DNA of 64,000 nucleotides, from contig NZ_JAAOJA010000014.1 of NCBI RefSeq assembly GCF_013184545.1, forward strand, positions 1 through 64,000, given 5' to 3'. This document shows positions 44,688-54,600 of the stretch, one piece after another. The stretch is from Pseudomonas tumuqii (GTDB lineage Bacteria > Pseudomonadota > Gammaproteobacteria > Pseudomonadales > Pseudomonadaceae). A program made the translations under genes and the position numbers. How positions within the stretch are numbered: the stretch's first letter is position 1; each line of letters starts with the position of its first letter. The notes beneath the pieces are model-generated. The model searched no databases, was not told where the DNA came from, and saw only the letters and a program-made list of their open reading frames with translations.

Positions 44688-46616
44688 ATGAGTGATCCGG
44701 CCCTGTTATCTCAGGCCCTGCTCGCGGCCGTACCTGCTGCCGGCAGTATCGGCAATCAGTCGTTGCTGGAGCGCTTGCGCGGCCAGTTTCCGCAGTTGAG
44801 CGAGGATCAGTTCTGGACGGCGCGTGACGCGCTGATCGAAGCCGGCGAACTGGCCAAGGGCCGCGGTCGCGGCGGTGCGGTCAAGCGCACCCAGGCCGAG
44901 GAGGGCGCCAGCCTGAGCCTGGCGCAGCAAACCCTGAATAAAGCCCGCGAGCGGTTTGAGCCGGCAGGCGTGGCTGAAGTCTCCGGCACATACCTGGCGG
45001 AGGCCGTAGCCGCCGTGCGCAGCCCGGCCAAGCAGCAGGCCAGCAGCACCCTGCAAGACCTGGCGAAAACCCTCTGGGCCACCGCCGATAAAATGCGCGC
45101 CAACATGGACGCCGCCGAGTACAAGCACATCGTGCTCGGGCTGATCTTCCTCAAGTACATCTCCGACAGCTTCGCCGGCCGCCGTACCGAGCTGGAACGC
45201 AAGCTCAGCGACGAGCACGACGACTACTACCTGGGCAGCAATGACCCAGAGCAGATCAATGCCGAGCTGGAAGACCGCGACTACTACAAAGAGGTCAACG
45301 TGTTCTGGGTGCCGGCCGTGGCCCGTTGGGAATCGTTGCGCGCCGCCGCCAAACAGGTGGATATCGGCAAACGCATCGACGAGGCCCTGAGCGCCATCGA
45401 AGCGGAAAACCCACGGCTGAAAAACATCCTCGACAAACGCTACGCCCGCGCCCAGTTGCCGGACGGCAAGCTTGGCGAGTTGGTGGATTTGATCTCCACC
45501 ATCGGCTTTGGCGGCGACGCCAGCAAGGCCCGCGACCTGCTCGGCCAGGTCTACGAATACTTCCTCGGCCAGTTCGCCAGCGCCGAAGGCAAAAAAGGCG
45601 GGCAGTTCTACACGCCCGCCAGCATCGTCAAGACCTTGGTGGCAGTGCTCAACCCGCACCACGGCAAAGTCTATGACCCGTGCTGCGGCTCGGGCGGCAT
45701 GTTCGTGCAGTCCGAGAAGTTCATCGAAGCCCACGGCGGCAAGCTCGGCGATGTGTCCATCTACGGCCAGGAGTCCAACCCCACCACCTGGCGCCTGGCG
45801 GCGATGAACCTGGCGATTCGCGGCATCGACTTCAACCTGGGCAAAGAGCCGGCCGACAGCTTTATCCGTAACCAGCACAGCGATCTGCGCGCCGACTTCG
45901 TGCTGGCCAACCCGCCCTTCAATATCAGCGACTGGTGGCACGGCAGCCTGGAAGGCGACCCGCGCTGGGTCTACGGCAACCCGCCGCAGGGCAACGCCAA
46001 CTACGCCTGGCTGCAACACATGCTCTATCACCTCAAACCCAGCGGCCGCGCCGGCATCGTGCTGGCCAACGGCTCGATGAGCTCCAGCCAGAACAGCGAG
46101 GGCGACATCCGCCGCGCCATGGTCGAGGCCGACGTGGTGGAAGTGATGGTGGCGCTACCCGGCCAGCTGTTCTTCAACACCCAGATTCCCGCCTGCCTGT
46201 GGTTTTTGGCCAAACAGAAAGTCGCCCGCCCCGGTGAAGTGCTGTTTATCGACGCGCGCAAACTCGGCAGCAACGTCAGCCGCGTGCAGATCGAGCTGCT
46301 CGACAGCGACATCGAACGCATCGCCCAAACCGTGGCCAACTGGCGCGGCGAACCGCTGGATGTGGGCGGCGAGATTGCCGAGTACCAGGACATCGCCGGC
46401 TTCTGCCGCAGCGTCAAACTCGGCGAAATCGCCGAACACGGCCATGTGCTAACCCCGGGCCGCTATGTCGGTGCCGAAGCGGTGGAAGATGACGACGAAG
46501 CCTTTGTCGACAAGATGCAGAAGCTCACCGCGCTGCTTGGCGAGCAGATGGCCAAGGGCGCGGAACTCGATCAGATGATCCGGCAGAAGCTGGGAGGGCT
46601 GGGGTATGAGTTCTGA
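44688..46616 (+). CDS. hsdM: Type I RM modification subunit with N-terminal wHTH
   Basis: HsdM is the N6-adenine methyltransferase of a type I system. From the ATG at 44688 (GAGGAG seven bases upstream) it has 642 residues. Residues 1-70 form a winged-helix-like extension (ERLRGQFPQLSEDQFWTARDALIEAGEL), then HsdM_N (about 110-290), and the catalytic core with motif I DPCCGSGG at 330-337 and motif IV NPPF at 408-411, the N6-adenine signature. The frame overlaps hsdS by 11 bases. It is the first gene of the composite operon. Confidence 0.93.
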   Translation: MSDPALLSQALLAAVPAAGSIGNQSLLERLRGQFPQLSEDQFWTARDALIEAGELAKGRGRGGAVKRTQAEEGASLSLAQQTLNKARERFEPAGVAEVSGTYLAEAVAAVRSPAKQQASSTLQDLAKTLWATADKMRANMDAAEYKHIVLGLIFLKYISDSFAGRRTELERKLSDEHDDYYLGSNDPEQINAELEDRDYYKEVNVFWVPAVARWESLRAAAKQVDIGKRIDEALSAIEAENPRLKNILDKRYARAQLPDGKLGELVDLISTIGFGGDASKARDLLGQVYEYFLGQFASAEGKKGGQFYTPASIVKTLVAVLNPHHGKVYDPCCGSGGMFVQSEKFIEAHGGKLGDVSIYGQESNPTTWRLAAMNLAIRGIDFNLGKEPADSFIRNQHSDLRADFVLANPPFNISDWWHGSLEGDPRWVYGNPPQGNANYAWLQHMLYHLKPSGRAGIVLANGSMSSSQNSEGDIRRAMVEADVVEVMVALPGQLFFNTQIPACLWFLAKQKVARPGEVLFIDARKLGSNVSRVQIELLDSDIERIAQTVANWRGEPLDVGGEIAEYQDIAGFCRSVKLGEIAEHGHVLTPGRYVGAEAVEDDDEAFVDKMQKLTALLGEQMAKGAELDQMIRQKLGGLGYEF

Positions 46617-47958
46617 ATGGTCGGAGGTTACAGTTGAGGAAATTGCTGCTTCTCAGCCATTCGCATTGGCAACGGGGCCTTTTGGTTCAAGCATCAGTTC
46701 TAAATACTTTGTTGATAGTGGTTTTCCCGTAATTCGCGGCTCAAATCTGACTGCTAATACTTCTGTGCGTTTGATAGATGATGGGCTGGTATTTATCTCG
46801 CCCGAGAAAGCAGCTGAATTTCAACGATCAATTGTTCGCAGAGGTGATCTGGTTTTCACGTGCTGGGGAACAATTAATCAGGTCGGGCTGATAGATAAAC
46901 GGTCACGGTTTGCAGAGTACGTGGTATCCAATAAGCAGATGAAGCTGTCCGTAGATCTCAAAAAAACGGATAGTCTTTTCATTTATTACGTATTTTCAGG
47001 TCCAGAAAAACAGGCGGAAATTCTGGATAACGGGATTGGTAGCTCCGTGCCTGGCTTCAATCTAGGGCAACTAAAAAAGCACAAGTTGTTACTACCTCCC
47101 CTTAAAGAGCAAAAGCATATTGCAGGGCTTCTGAGCCTACTTGACGACCGTATCACCCTGTTACGCGAAACCAACGCCACCCTGGAAGCCATCGCCCAGG
47201 CGCTGTTCAAATCCTGGTTCGTCGATTTCGACCCCGTGCGCGCCAAGGCCGAAGGGCTAGAACCACAAGCCATGGACGCCACCACCGCCGCCCTGTTCCC
47301 CGACAGCTTCGAAGAGTCCGAGCTGGGGTTGGTGCCAAAGGGGTGGTGCATTTCAAAATTGAGCGCTGTAAGTGGTTATCTCAGTCGTGGAGTGTCACCC
47401 AAATACGTTGATTTAGGAGGGGTATTGGTAATCAACCAGAAGTGCATACGGGACTTCTCGGTTGACTACGCGAAGGCTCGTAGACACGACTCATCTCAAC
47501 GCAACATCGATGGTCGTTTTTTAGCAGTCGGCGATGTTCTTGTTAACTCAACGGGGGTTGGAACTCTTGGGCGGGTAGCTCAGATACTGGAGCTTCCAGA
47601 ACAGGTCATTGTGGACTCTCATGTCACGGTAGTACGAGCTGGCTCTACATTGAGCTGGCCTTATTTGGGGCAATGGATGGCGCGAAAGCAGCCGGATATT
47701 GAAGCTATGGGCGAAGGCTCAACAGGTCAGACAGAACTCTCAAAGTCAAAGCTTGGCGATCTATCGATCCTTGTCCCGCTAGCTCCAGTATTGAGTGCGT
47801 TTGATGAAGTGGTTATGCCGCTTAAAAGTCAGATTGCTTTGAACGAAAACAAGGTCAAGACCCTCACTCAATTGCGCGACTCTCTATTACCCCGCCTAAT
47901 TTCCGGCCAACTGCGCCTGCCGGAAGCTTTAGCGGCCATAGAGGATGACCTGGCGTGA
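46606..47958 (+). CDS. hsdS: Type I RM specificity subunit
   Basis: HsdS recognises the bipartite target for both methylation and restriction. The 450-residue protein has two target recognition domains (about 1-165 and 240-385), each followed by a conserved helical spacer: LPPLKEQKHIAGLLSLLDDRITLLRETNATLEAIAQALFKSWFVDFDP in the middle, and LVPLAPVLSAFDEVVMPLKSQIALNENKVKTLTQLRDSLLPRL at the end. Both TRDs are AT-richer than the spacers, as is usual for exchangeable recognition modules. It overlaps hsdM by 11 bases; mcrB, not hsdR, follows. Confidence 0.93.
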   Translation: MSSEWSEVTVEEIAASQPFALATGPFGSSISSKYFVDSGFPVIRGSNLTANTSVRLIDDGLVFISPEKAAEFQRSIVRRGDLVFTCWGTINQVGLIDKRSRFAEYVVSNKQMKLSVDLKKTDSLFIYYVFSGPEKQAEILDNGIGSSVPGFNLGQLKKHKLLLPPLKEQKHIAGLLSLLDDRITLLRETNATLEAIAQALFKSWFVDFDPVRAKAEGLEPQAMDATTAALFPDSFEESELGLVPKGWCISKLSAVSGYLSRGVSPKYVDLGGVLVINQKCIRDFSVDYAKARRHDSSQRNIDGRFLAVGDVLVNSTGVGTLGRVAQILELPEQVIVDSHVTVVRAGSTLSWPYLGQWMARKQPDIEAMGEGSTGQTELSKSKLGDLSILVPLAPVLSAFDEVVMPLKSQIALNENKVKTLTQLRDSLLPRLISGQLRLPEALAAIEDDLA

Positions 47959-48028
47959 CTGGTCACCCGCACCTGAGTTTCCAGTACGGCGACCAAGCCT
48001 GCTGAGTTAAATGAAAGGAATCAGCGTC

Positions 48029-50296
48029 ATGCGTGAAAATTATCAAAGCCCTGAAGTTCAAGAACTGTTCAGACGATTTATTAACGATGAGCAACGCGAA
48101 TGGACTTGGCATGTTATCGAGGCTATTCATCAGCGCTTTCCGGAGGCGGATCACTATGTCACTGGCGGCTTTGATAAAAACTATATTGACCTGCGCATAG
48201 GCGTCAGAAGCGCTTCTGCCAAAAAAGGAAAACCCTTCTTCCTGATATGGATACGGGATAGTGCTATTTGCGTCCTGGCAAGTGACAAGTACATCACCGA
48301 TGCCTGTTGGCCGCATGTGGCCGTGCGCCGCGTCAACTCTAGAGATAATCCTGATTTTCACGAGCTGGATGAGTGGCTGGATGGCATTAAGGTAGGGATG
48401 GAGCGCGAAGGGATTCAGATGAGTGGCTCGGGGCTTTTTCCACCTGGCTATGCAGGCGTCCCCGCCACGGAGGAGACGGATATGCCAGCTGATTATTTGA
48501 GTTCTGACATGAACGAGACGCCATTTGATTCTCCGCTCAATCTCATTCTGTATGGCCCGCCGGGCACCGGCAAAACCTACAACACCATCAACCATGCGTT
48601 GGCCATTCTAGATCCACAATTGCTGGCTGATTGCCCTGGCGAAGACGTAGTTACGCGCAGGCGACTCAAGGACCGCTATGACGAGTTGGTGAAGGAAGAT
48701 CGTGTGCGTTTTGCCACCTTCCATCAAAGCTTCAGCTATGAGGACTTCGTCGAGGGTTTGCGCGCCGACAGCGATGGCGAGAGCGGGCAGATCGAGTACC
48801 GCGTGGAGCCTGGAGTGTTCAAGCAACTCTGCGATGATGCGCGATCGAGCGGCGCGCAGGTTGAAAGTGGTATTCGCGCTAACCCACGCATCTGGAAAAT
48901 TTCCATCAACGGTACGGGCCCGTCTTCGACCAAGAACTACTGCCTGGAACATGGTGAGGCGCGAGTCGGCTGGGGGGAAACAGGCGACCTGCGCGAGTCG
49001 TCTGAGCAGGACAGCTACTACGAGGCACTCGGTTCTGGAGATAAAGGCACGCTGAGCTATTTCGCCGAGCAGGTGACGGTGGGCGATATTCTGCTGTGCA
49101 TTCAGTCCGCCGACCTGATCGGTGCCGTTGGCGTGGTGACCGGCGATTATCGCTACGAGGAAAAGGTGCCCTTCGGCGTCATTGGGGATTACCAGCATGT
49201 GCGCCCTGTGCGCTGGTTATACCGGGACATCGACCTGTCGATTCTGCCGCTGAACGATAACCGGCAGTTCACCCTGAAGACGGTCTATGCCATGAAGCGC
49301 TTCTCGTGGGCGGATCTGCTGGCTTATTTGCAGCAGCAGGGTGCTCAACCGGTCGAGCCGGCAGTTGCGCCTTCTGCCGAGCGAAAACCCTATGTACTGA
49401 TCATTGATGAGATCAACCGTGGCAACGTTTCGCGCATCTTCGGTGAGTTGATCACCCTGATCGAGCCCTCCAAGCGCGAGGGTGCCGCCGAGGCACTGAG
49501 CCTGAAGCTGCCGTATTCGAAGAAGCCTTTCAGCGTGCCTGACAATGTGTATCTGCTCGGCACCATGAACACTGCTGACCGTTCGCTGGCGGGGTTGGAT
49601 ATCGCCTTGCGACGGCGTTTTACCTTCCACGAAATGCCACCGCGTCCTGACCTGCTAGACGGTGTGATGGTTGAGGATGCTATCGATGTGGGCCAGCTGT
49701 TGCGAGTGATGAACCAGCGCATCGAAGTGTTGCTAAATCGTGATCATTGTCTGGGGCATGCCTACTTCATGCCGCTCAAGGAAACGCCGACGCTGGAGCG
49801 GTTGGCGCTGATCTTCCGTAACCAGGTGCTGCCTCTGTTGCAGGAGTATTTTTTCGAGGATTGGCAGCGCATACAGTGGGTGCTCAATGACCACCGCAAG
49901 GCGGATGTTGACCGTTTTCTATGCCAGCAGTCGAACAATCTGCAGACGCTGTTCGGAGCTGAGGTGAATATTGGGCCGAGTGGCCAGACCTGGCATGTGA
50001 GCGAGGAGGCATTTGATCGTCTAGAGGCTTATCTGGGGGTGATCGACCATCAGCAGACGAGCAGCATGGCGGCGGTCAAACGTGAGGCGGTTCATGGTGA
50101 TCTGACGCTGCGTGAGCTAGTCAGTGGCACTGTCGAGATATGGCGAGCCGGGGTACGGCAGGTGCCGAGCAAGCCGCTGCTGCGGACAGTCGCGAGTGTA
50201 CTGGGAATGAGCCCACTCAACGCACAGGGTAACGCGCTGAATACCCGTGCCTTAGGGCGCCAATTGATCACACAACTTCTAGTTGAGCCGGCGTGA
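48029..50296 (+). CDS. mcrB: McrB-type GTPase with internal EVE-like domain
   Basis: The motor subunit of a McrBC-like modified-DNA restriction complex. Start at 48029 (AAAGGA nine bases upstream; an in-frame ATG at 48011 would add six residues). Residues 1-160 form an unrecognised N-terminal domain that probably binds DNA. The AAA+ module has Walker A GPPGTGKT at 176-183 and Walker B VLIIDEINRGN near 457-466, with the McrB-type GTMNTADRS at about 511-519. Between them, at about 288-434, lies an EVE/PUA-like domain (RIWKISING...RVGWGETGDL...VGDILLCIQSADLIGAVGVV), a fold that binds modified cytosine. It overlaps mcrC by four bases. Confidence 0.9.
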   Translation: MRENYQSPEVQELFRRFINDEQREWTWHVIEAIHQRFPEADHYVTGGFDKNYIDLRIGVRSASAKKGKPFFLIWIRDSAICVLASDKYITDACWPHVAVRRVNSRDNPDFHELDEWLDGIKVGMEREGIQMSGSGLFPPGYAGVPATEETDMPADYLSSDMNETPFDSPLNLILYGPPGTGKTYNTINHALAILDPQLLADCPGEDVVTRRRLKDRYDELVKEDRVRFATFHQSFSYEDFVEGLRADSDGESGQIEYRVEPGVFKQLCDDARSSGAQVESGIRANPRIWKISINGTGPSSTKNYCLEHGEARVGWGETGDLRESSEQDSYYEALGSGDKGTLSYFAEQVTVGDILLCIQSADLIGAVGVVTGDYRYEEKVPFGVIGDYQHVRPVRWLYRDIDLSILPLNDNRQFTLKTVYAMKRFSWADLLAYLQQQGAQPVEPAVAPSAERKPYVLIIDEINRGNVSRIFGELITLIEPSKREGAAEALSLKLPYSKKPFSVPDNVYLLGTMNTADRSLAGLDIALRRRFTFHEMPPRPDLLDGVMVEDAIDVGQLLRVMNQRIEVLLNRDHCLGHAYFMPLKETPTLERLALIFRNQVLPLLQEYFFEDWQRIQWVLNDHRKADVDRFLCQQSNNLQTLFGAEVNIGPSGQTWHVSEEAFDRLEAYLGVIDHQQTSSMAAVKREAVHGDLTLRELVSGTVEIWRAGVRQVPSKPLLRTVASVLGMSPLNAQGNALNTRALGRQLITQLLVEPA

Positions 50297-51585
50297 AGTC
50301 GCTGATCACCATCCGCGAGTATGCCCTCCTCACTACAGAGGCGGTGGCGCCCTCACTTGATCAGGCACAGGTGTCGGCAAGTGCGTTCGACTGGTTGTGC
50401 GATCTGAGTGCCAGCTTCAACTGCGGGGGAGCAACCCTCTTGCAAGTTGAAGGTCAACGTTCCCTTAAATGGGACAGCTATGTGGGGGTGGTAGAAACTC
50501 CCTGTGGTACGCGCCTGGAAATTTTGCCTAAGCACTTTGAGCAAGGGGAGTGCGAGCGCAAAAGTCGAGCTCTACTGCGCAAACTGATTCAAGCTGCTCT
50601 GTCTCTCAAGCCGCGGCTGGTGTCTGTGACTGGCTTGGAGTTGTTTGATGCTCCGCTTACCGAATGGGTAATGGGGCAGTTCCTCAATGAGCTCGATCAT
50701 CTGGTCAAGCGCGGTATTCGCTTTGACTATCAACGTATCGAGGAAGAGCAGCGCTTCCTGCGCGGACAACTCAATGTGGTGGCGCAAATACGCCAGCCGC
50801 CTGGACGGCAGCACCACTTTCAAATTCGTCACGATGTTTTTTTGCCCGATCGGGCGGAGAACCGCTTGCTTAAACTGGCGTTGGAGCAGGTAGCCAAGGC
50901 AACTCAGGATGCAGCGAATTGGCGATTGGCCAATGAATTGCGTTCGCTGCTGGCGGAAGTACCAGCTAGTCGGCAGGTCGTGGCCGATTTCAAGTCTTGG
51001 AGTCAGGATCGGTTGATGACGCATTACCAGGCAGTGAAGCCATGGTGCGAGCTGGTTCTCAATCAACAAATGCCGATTGCCGTGACGGGTGAGTGGCAGG
51101 GCATGAGTCTGCTGTTCCCCATGGAAAAGCTGTTCGAACGCTATGTTGGGGATTGGCTGCGCCGCAATCTGCAAGCGAGTGTCACACTTGCAGCACCTGC
51201 CAGAAGTCAGTCTCTCTGCCAGCATATGAACAAGCCAATTTTCCAGCTTGAGCCTGACTTCCTGGTGCGGCAGGGCGATGCAACGTTTGTATTGGATACC
51301 AAGTGGAAGCGATTGGATGAGCTGGACCGCCAGAGCAAATACGGCCTCAGTCAGAGCGATTTCTACCAGTTGTTTGCATACGGTCAGAAGTATCTGGGTG
51401 GGAAGGGTGAGATGGTGCTGATCTACCCACGTTGGGCGAAGTTCAAACAGGCTTTGCCACTGTTCCAGTTCAGCGATCAATTACGGCTGTGGGTGTTGCC
51501 TTTTGATTTGGATGAAGAACGCCTCTATGGCGTGGAGCTCTTGGGATTGCCTCTGAGCAAAGATACCTTGCGTCAGGCAAGTTAA
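50293..51585 (+). CDS. mcrC: McrC-type endonuclease subunit
   Basis: A 430-residue McrC partner that stimulates McrB GTPase and cleaves DNA. It starts with GTG within the mcrB stop (GTGA overlap), so translation is coupled. The C-terminal PD-(D/E)xK nuclease is visible as EPDFLVRQGDATFVLDTKWKRL with Asp322, Asp335 and Lys337, and the preceding LFERYVGDWLR helix at 280-290 is family-typical. The N-terminal half contains the VETPCGTRLEILPKHF block of McrC proteins. All nuclease residues are intact. Confidence 0.92.
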   Translation: MKSLITIREYALLTTEAVAPSLDQAQVSASAFDWLCDLSASFNCGGATLLQVEGQRSLKWDSYVGVVETPCGTRLEILPKHFEQGECERKSRALLRKLIQAALSLKPRLVSVTGLELFDAPLTEWVMGQFLNELDHLVKRGIRFDYQRIEEEQRFLRGQLNVVAQIRQPPGRQHHFQIRHDVFLPDRAENRLLKLALEQVAKATQDAANWRLANELRSLLAEVPASRQVVADFKSWSQDRLMTHYQAVKPWCELVLNQQMPIAVTGEWQGMSLLFPMEKLFERYVGDWLRRNLQASVTLAAPARSQSLCQHMNKPIFQLEPDFLVRQGDATFVLDTKWKRLDELDRQSKYGLSQSDFYQLFAYGQKYLGGKGEMVLIYPRWAKFKQALPLFQFSDQLRLWVLPFDLDEERLYGVELLGLPLSKDTLRQAS

Positions 51586-51622
51586 GGGCGTCTGACGTTT
51601 TGCCAACTATGAAGAGAGACCT

Positions 51623-54600
51623 ATGAGCGCAGGGATCAGCCAGAAGCTGCAAAGCAGCCGCAAAGAGCTGCTGGATATCGGGCTTCGCAACAACATGCTC
51701 AACTTCCGCAAGACAGCCAAAACCCTGGTGGTGGTGGATGAGCTGTCGGAGGAGGTTTTCAATATTCTCTATCGCCAGGAAAAGGCGATGACCTTCGCGC
51801 CAATGGCCCGGAAAAAACTGGCGGAAATGGCCAAGTCGGTCAATCCGGATGCGTTTGAGGATGACGAGTCGGCGAGCGATGAACAGCTGCTGCACGAGCT
51901 GGACAGCCTGGATTGGTCTGGTGCCGCCGATGACGATGCGGATACTGCTAGCGGTAAAGCACGCCGCCACCTCGACACTCGGCTACAGACTGCGTTGGAT
52001 GACGAACGGCTATTTCTGCAGTTGTTGAAAATACATGCCGAGGCCAAGGGTTTTATCGAGGAGCAGGGGGTTAATACCCTGTTTCTGGCCCTGGGTTTTT
52101 TGCATTGGTACGAAGCCGACAGCTCGGACATGCTGCGCAAAGCCCCCTTGTTATTGCTGCCGGTAAGCATGGAGCGTGGCGGGGCTAAAGACGGCTTTGC
52201 ACTGAAGTATTCAGGCGATGACCTGGTGGATAACCTGTCGCTGGTGGCCAAGCTTAAAACTGATTTTGGCCTGGATATGTCGGCATGCAGCTTGGCAGAG
52301 GTGGCGGATGCCACCGAAGGCGAAGCCCTGAGTGCGTTCTTTGCCGATGTCGGCGATGTTATCAGCAAGCAAAAGCGCTGGAAGATCGTACCCAATGAAA
52401 TGGCCCTGGGGTTTTTCTCGTTTGGCAAATTCTTGATGTTCAAGGACCTCGACCCAAAGAGCTGGCCAGAAGAAAAGCAGCCTGGCGAGCATGGGGTGAT
52501 GAAGCGTTTGCTGGGTGGCGGTTTTGGCGACCAGCGCAGTGCTTATCCGGAAGAGGTCAACATCGACTCAGTGATCAACCCCGGCGATGTACGCTTTGTG
52601 AAGGATGCCGACAGCAGCCAGACCGAAGCGATTCTGGAAATACGTGCCGGCTCGAACCTGGTGATCCAGGGGCCGCCGGGTACGGGTAAATCCCAGACCA
52701 TCACCAACGTGATCGCGGAGTTGATTGGCCAGAAGAAGACCGTGTTGTTTGTCGCTGAAAAAATGGCCGCCCTTGAGGTGGTTAAGCGGCGCCTGGATGA
52801 GTGCCACCTAGGCGACGCGGTGTTTGAGTTGCACAGCCACAAGTCGACCAAACAGTCGGTGCTTAAAGAGCTGGCACGTACGCTTGATCAGGGCCGGCCA
52901 CTGACCAAGGTAGGCGTGGAAGACCTGGCCAGCTTGAAAGAGCTGCAAGATGGCTTGAACCTTTACTGCGAGGCAGTCAGTTCGCTGGCCGGTGCCAGCG
53001 GATTGGTTTTTGTCGAGGTGCTGGGCAGTTACCTGAAGCTGAAGCGCACCAAGCCTGGCTTGCCGGTTTTAGCTTTTGCGCCCATGGCCACCTGGAGCCA
53101 TGCCGAGCAGTTGAGGCGCCGTGAGCTCGTGAAGGAGTTGGTGCTGCATCTCGAGGAGATGGGCCGCCCCGATCAAAGTGTGTTCTGGGGGACGGAGCGC
53201 ACCTACTTTTCACCCATCGAGCAAAATAGCGCTACCGATGCGTTGCAGCAGGCGAGTGCCCATTTGGCCGCCTTGCAGTCAGCGGCCAGTGCTCTTTCTC
53301 AACGATTAATGCTGACCCACCCGGCGACTCTGGCGGATGTAGACGTTATTTGCCGCGCGGCTCGCCGCGCTGCAGAGGCACCGCGCCTGGAAGGGGTGCA
53401 GTTGTCTACCGGCGACTGGCAAGTGCGCCGCGATGTCATTCGTGAGTTGCTACAGGCCGGGGAGCAGATGTCGACCTGTCGTAACCAGCATGACAGTGTG
53501 CTGATCGATGCGGCTTGGGAGCAGGATCTGCTGGAGGTTCGCCAGTGTTTACTGGCTTACGGCGATAAGTGGTGGAAAGTGTTCTCCGGGCGTTTCCGTG
53601 CAGCGCGTACACGCCTGCAGGGCTTGGCTCGAGAGGCTCTACCGAAAACCAACCCCGAGCTGTTGGCGCTGGTGGATTCGGTATTGACCTACCAGCAGGG
53701 CAAGAAAATTTACGATCAGCATGAGGCGTTGGGCAGCGCTCTGTTCGGCGCCCAGTGGCAGCGGCAAAAATCTGATTGGGCCGTGCTCGAACGGTTGAGC
53801 AGTTGGGTTATCAAGCTGCATGACGATTTAGGCAATGGTGATATCCCGCAGGGGATCATTAGCTTCCTGGCCGGTCATGCGGATGCCAGTGGGCTTGGCG
53901 ATGCTGTCGCTGGCATCGAGAAACATGTGGTCGGCTTGGACCAGGCACTACGCAGTTCGCTGGATGTCACCGGAATGCAGTCGCAGAAAGACCAAGACAG
54001 TATCCGGGCGCTGGGCCTCGAAGCCCTTGGGACACGGTTAGCGCAGTGGTTGGATAACCTGACAGCGCTTTACCAAATGTCCCGTTGGAACGTTCTTGCA
54101 GGGCAACTGCGCGCTGAACGTCTCGATGAGCTCCTGCAGCTTGCTAAGGTCAGCGATGAGCCGGCGCTATTGACCGATATTCTCGATCTTTCCTGGTACT
54201 CAGGGCTGGTGCAGCGGGTCTATGCCGATAAGCCTGCTTTGCAGCAGTTTGATCGAATCAAGCATGAGCATCAGATCAGTCGTTTCCGCAATCTTGACCT
54301 CGCCTCTTTACGCCATGCGCAAACCAGCCTGGCTAAGCAGGTTTGGGAAAGCATGCCGAATATCAATCAGCCGGGCGAGATGGCCATCTTGCGTGGTGAG
54401 CTGAACAAGAAGCGGCGGCATATGCCGATTCGCCAGTTGATCGAGAAGGCTGGTCGCGCGATTCAGCAGATCAAGCCGGTGTTTATGATGAGCCCGATGT
54501 CGATTGCCAACTTCCTGCCGCCGGGCAAGCTGGAGTTCGATGTGGTGGTGTTCGACGAAGCCTCGCAGGTTAAGGCGGTTGATGCGTTTGGCGCGATCAT

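Noticed and set aside
44706..46031. A 441-codon open frame antisense to hsdM
   Set aside because: Low-complexity Val/Ala/Gly/His-rich translation without family resemblance; hsdM on the + strand has all motifs.
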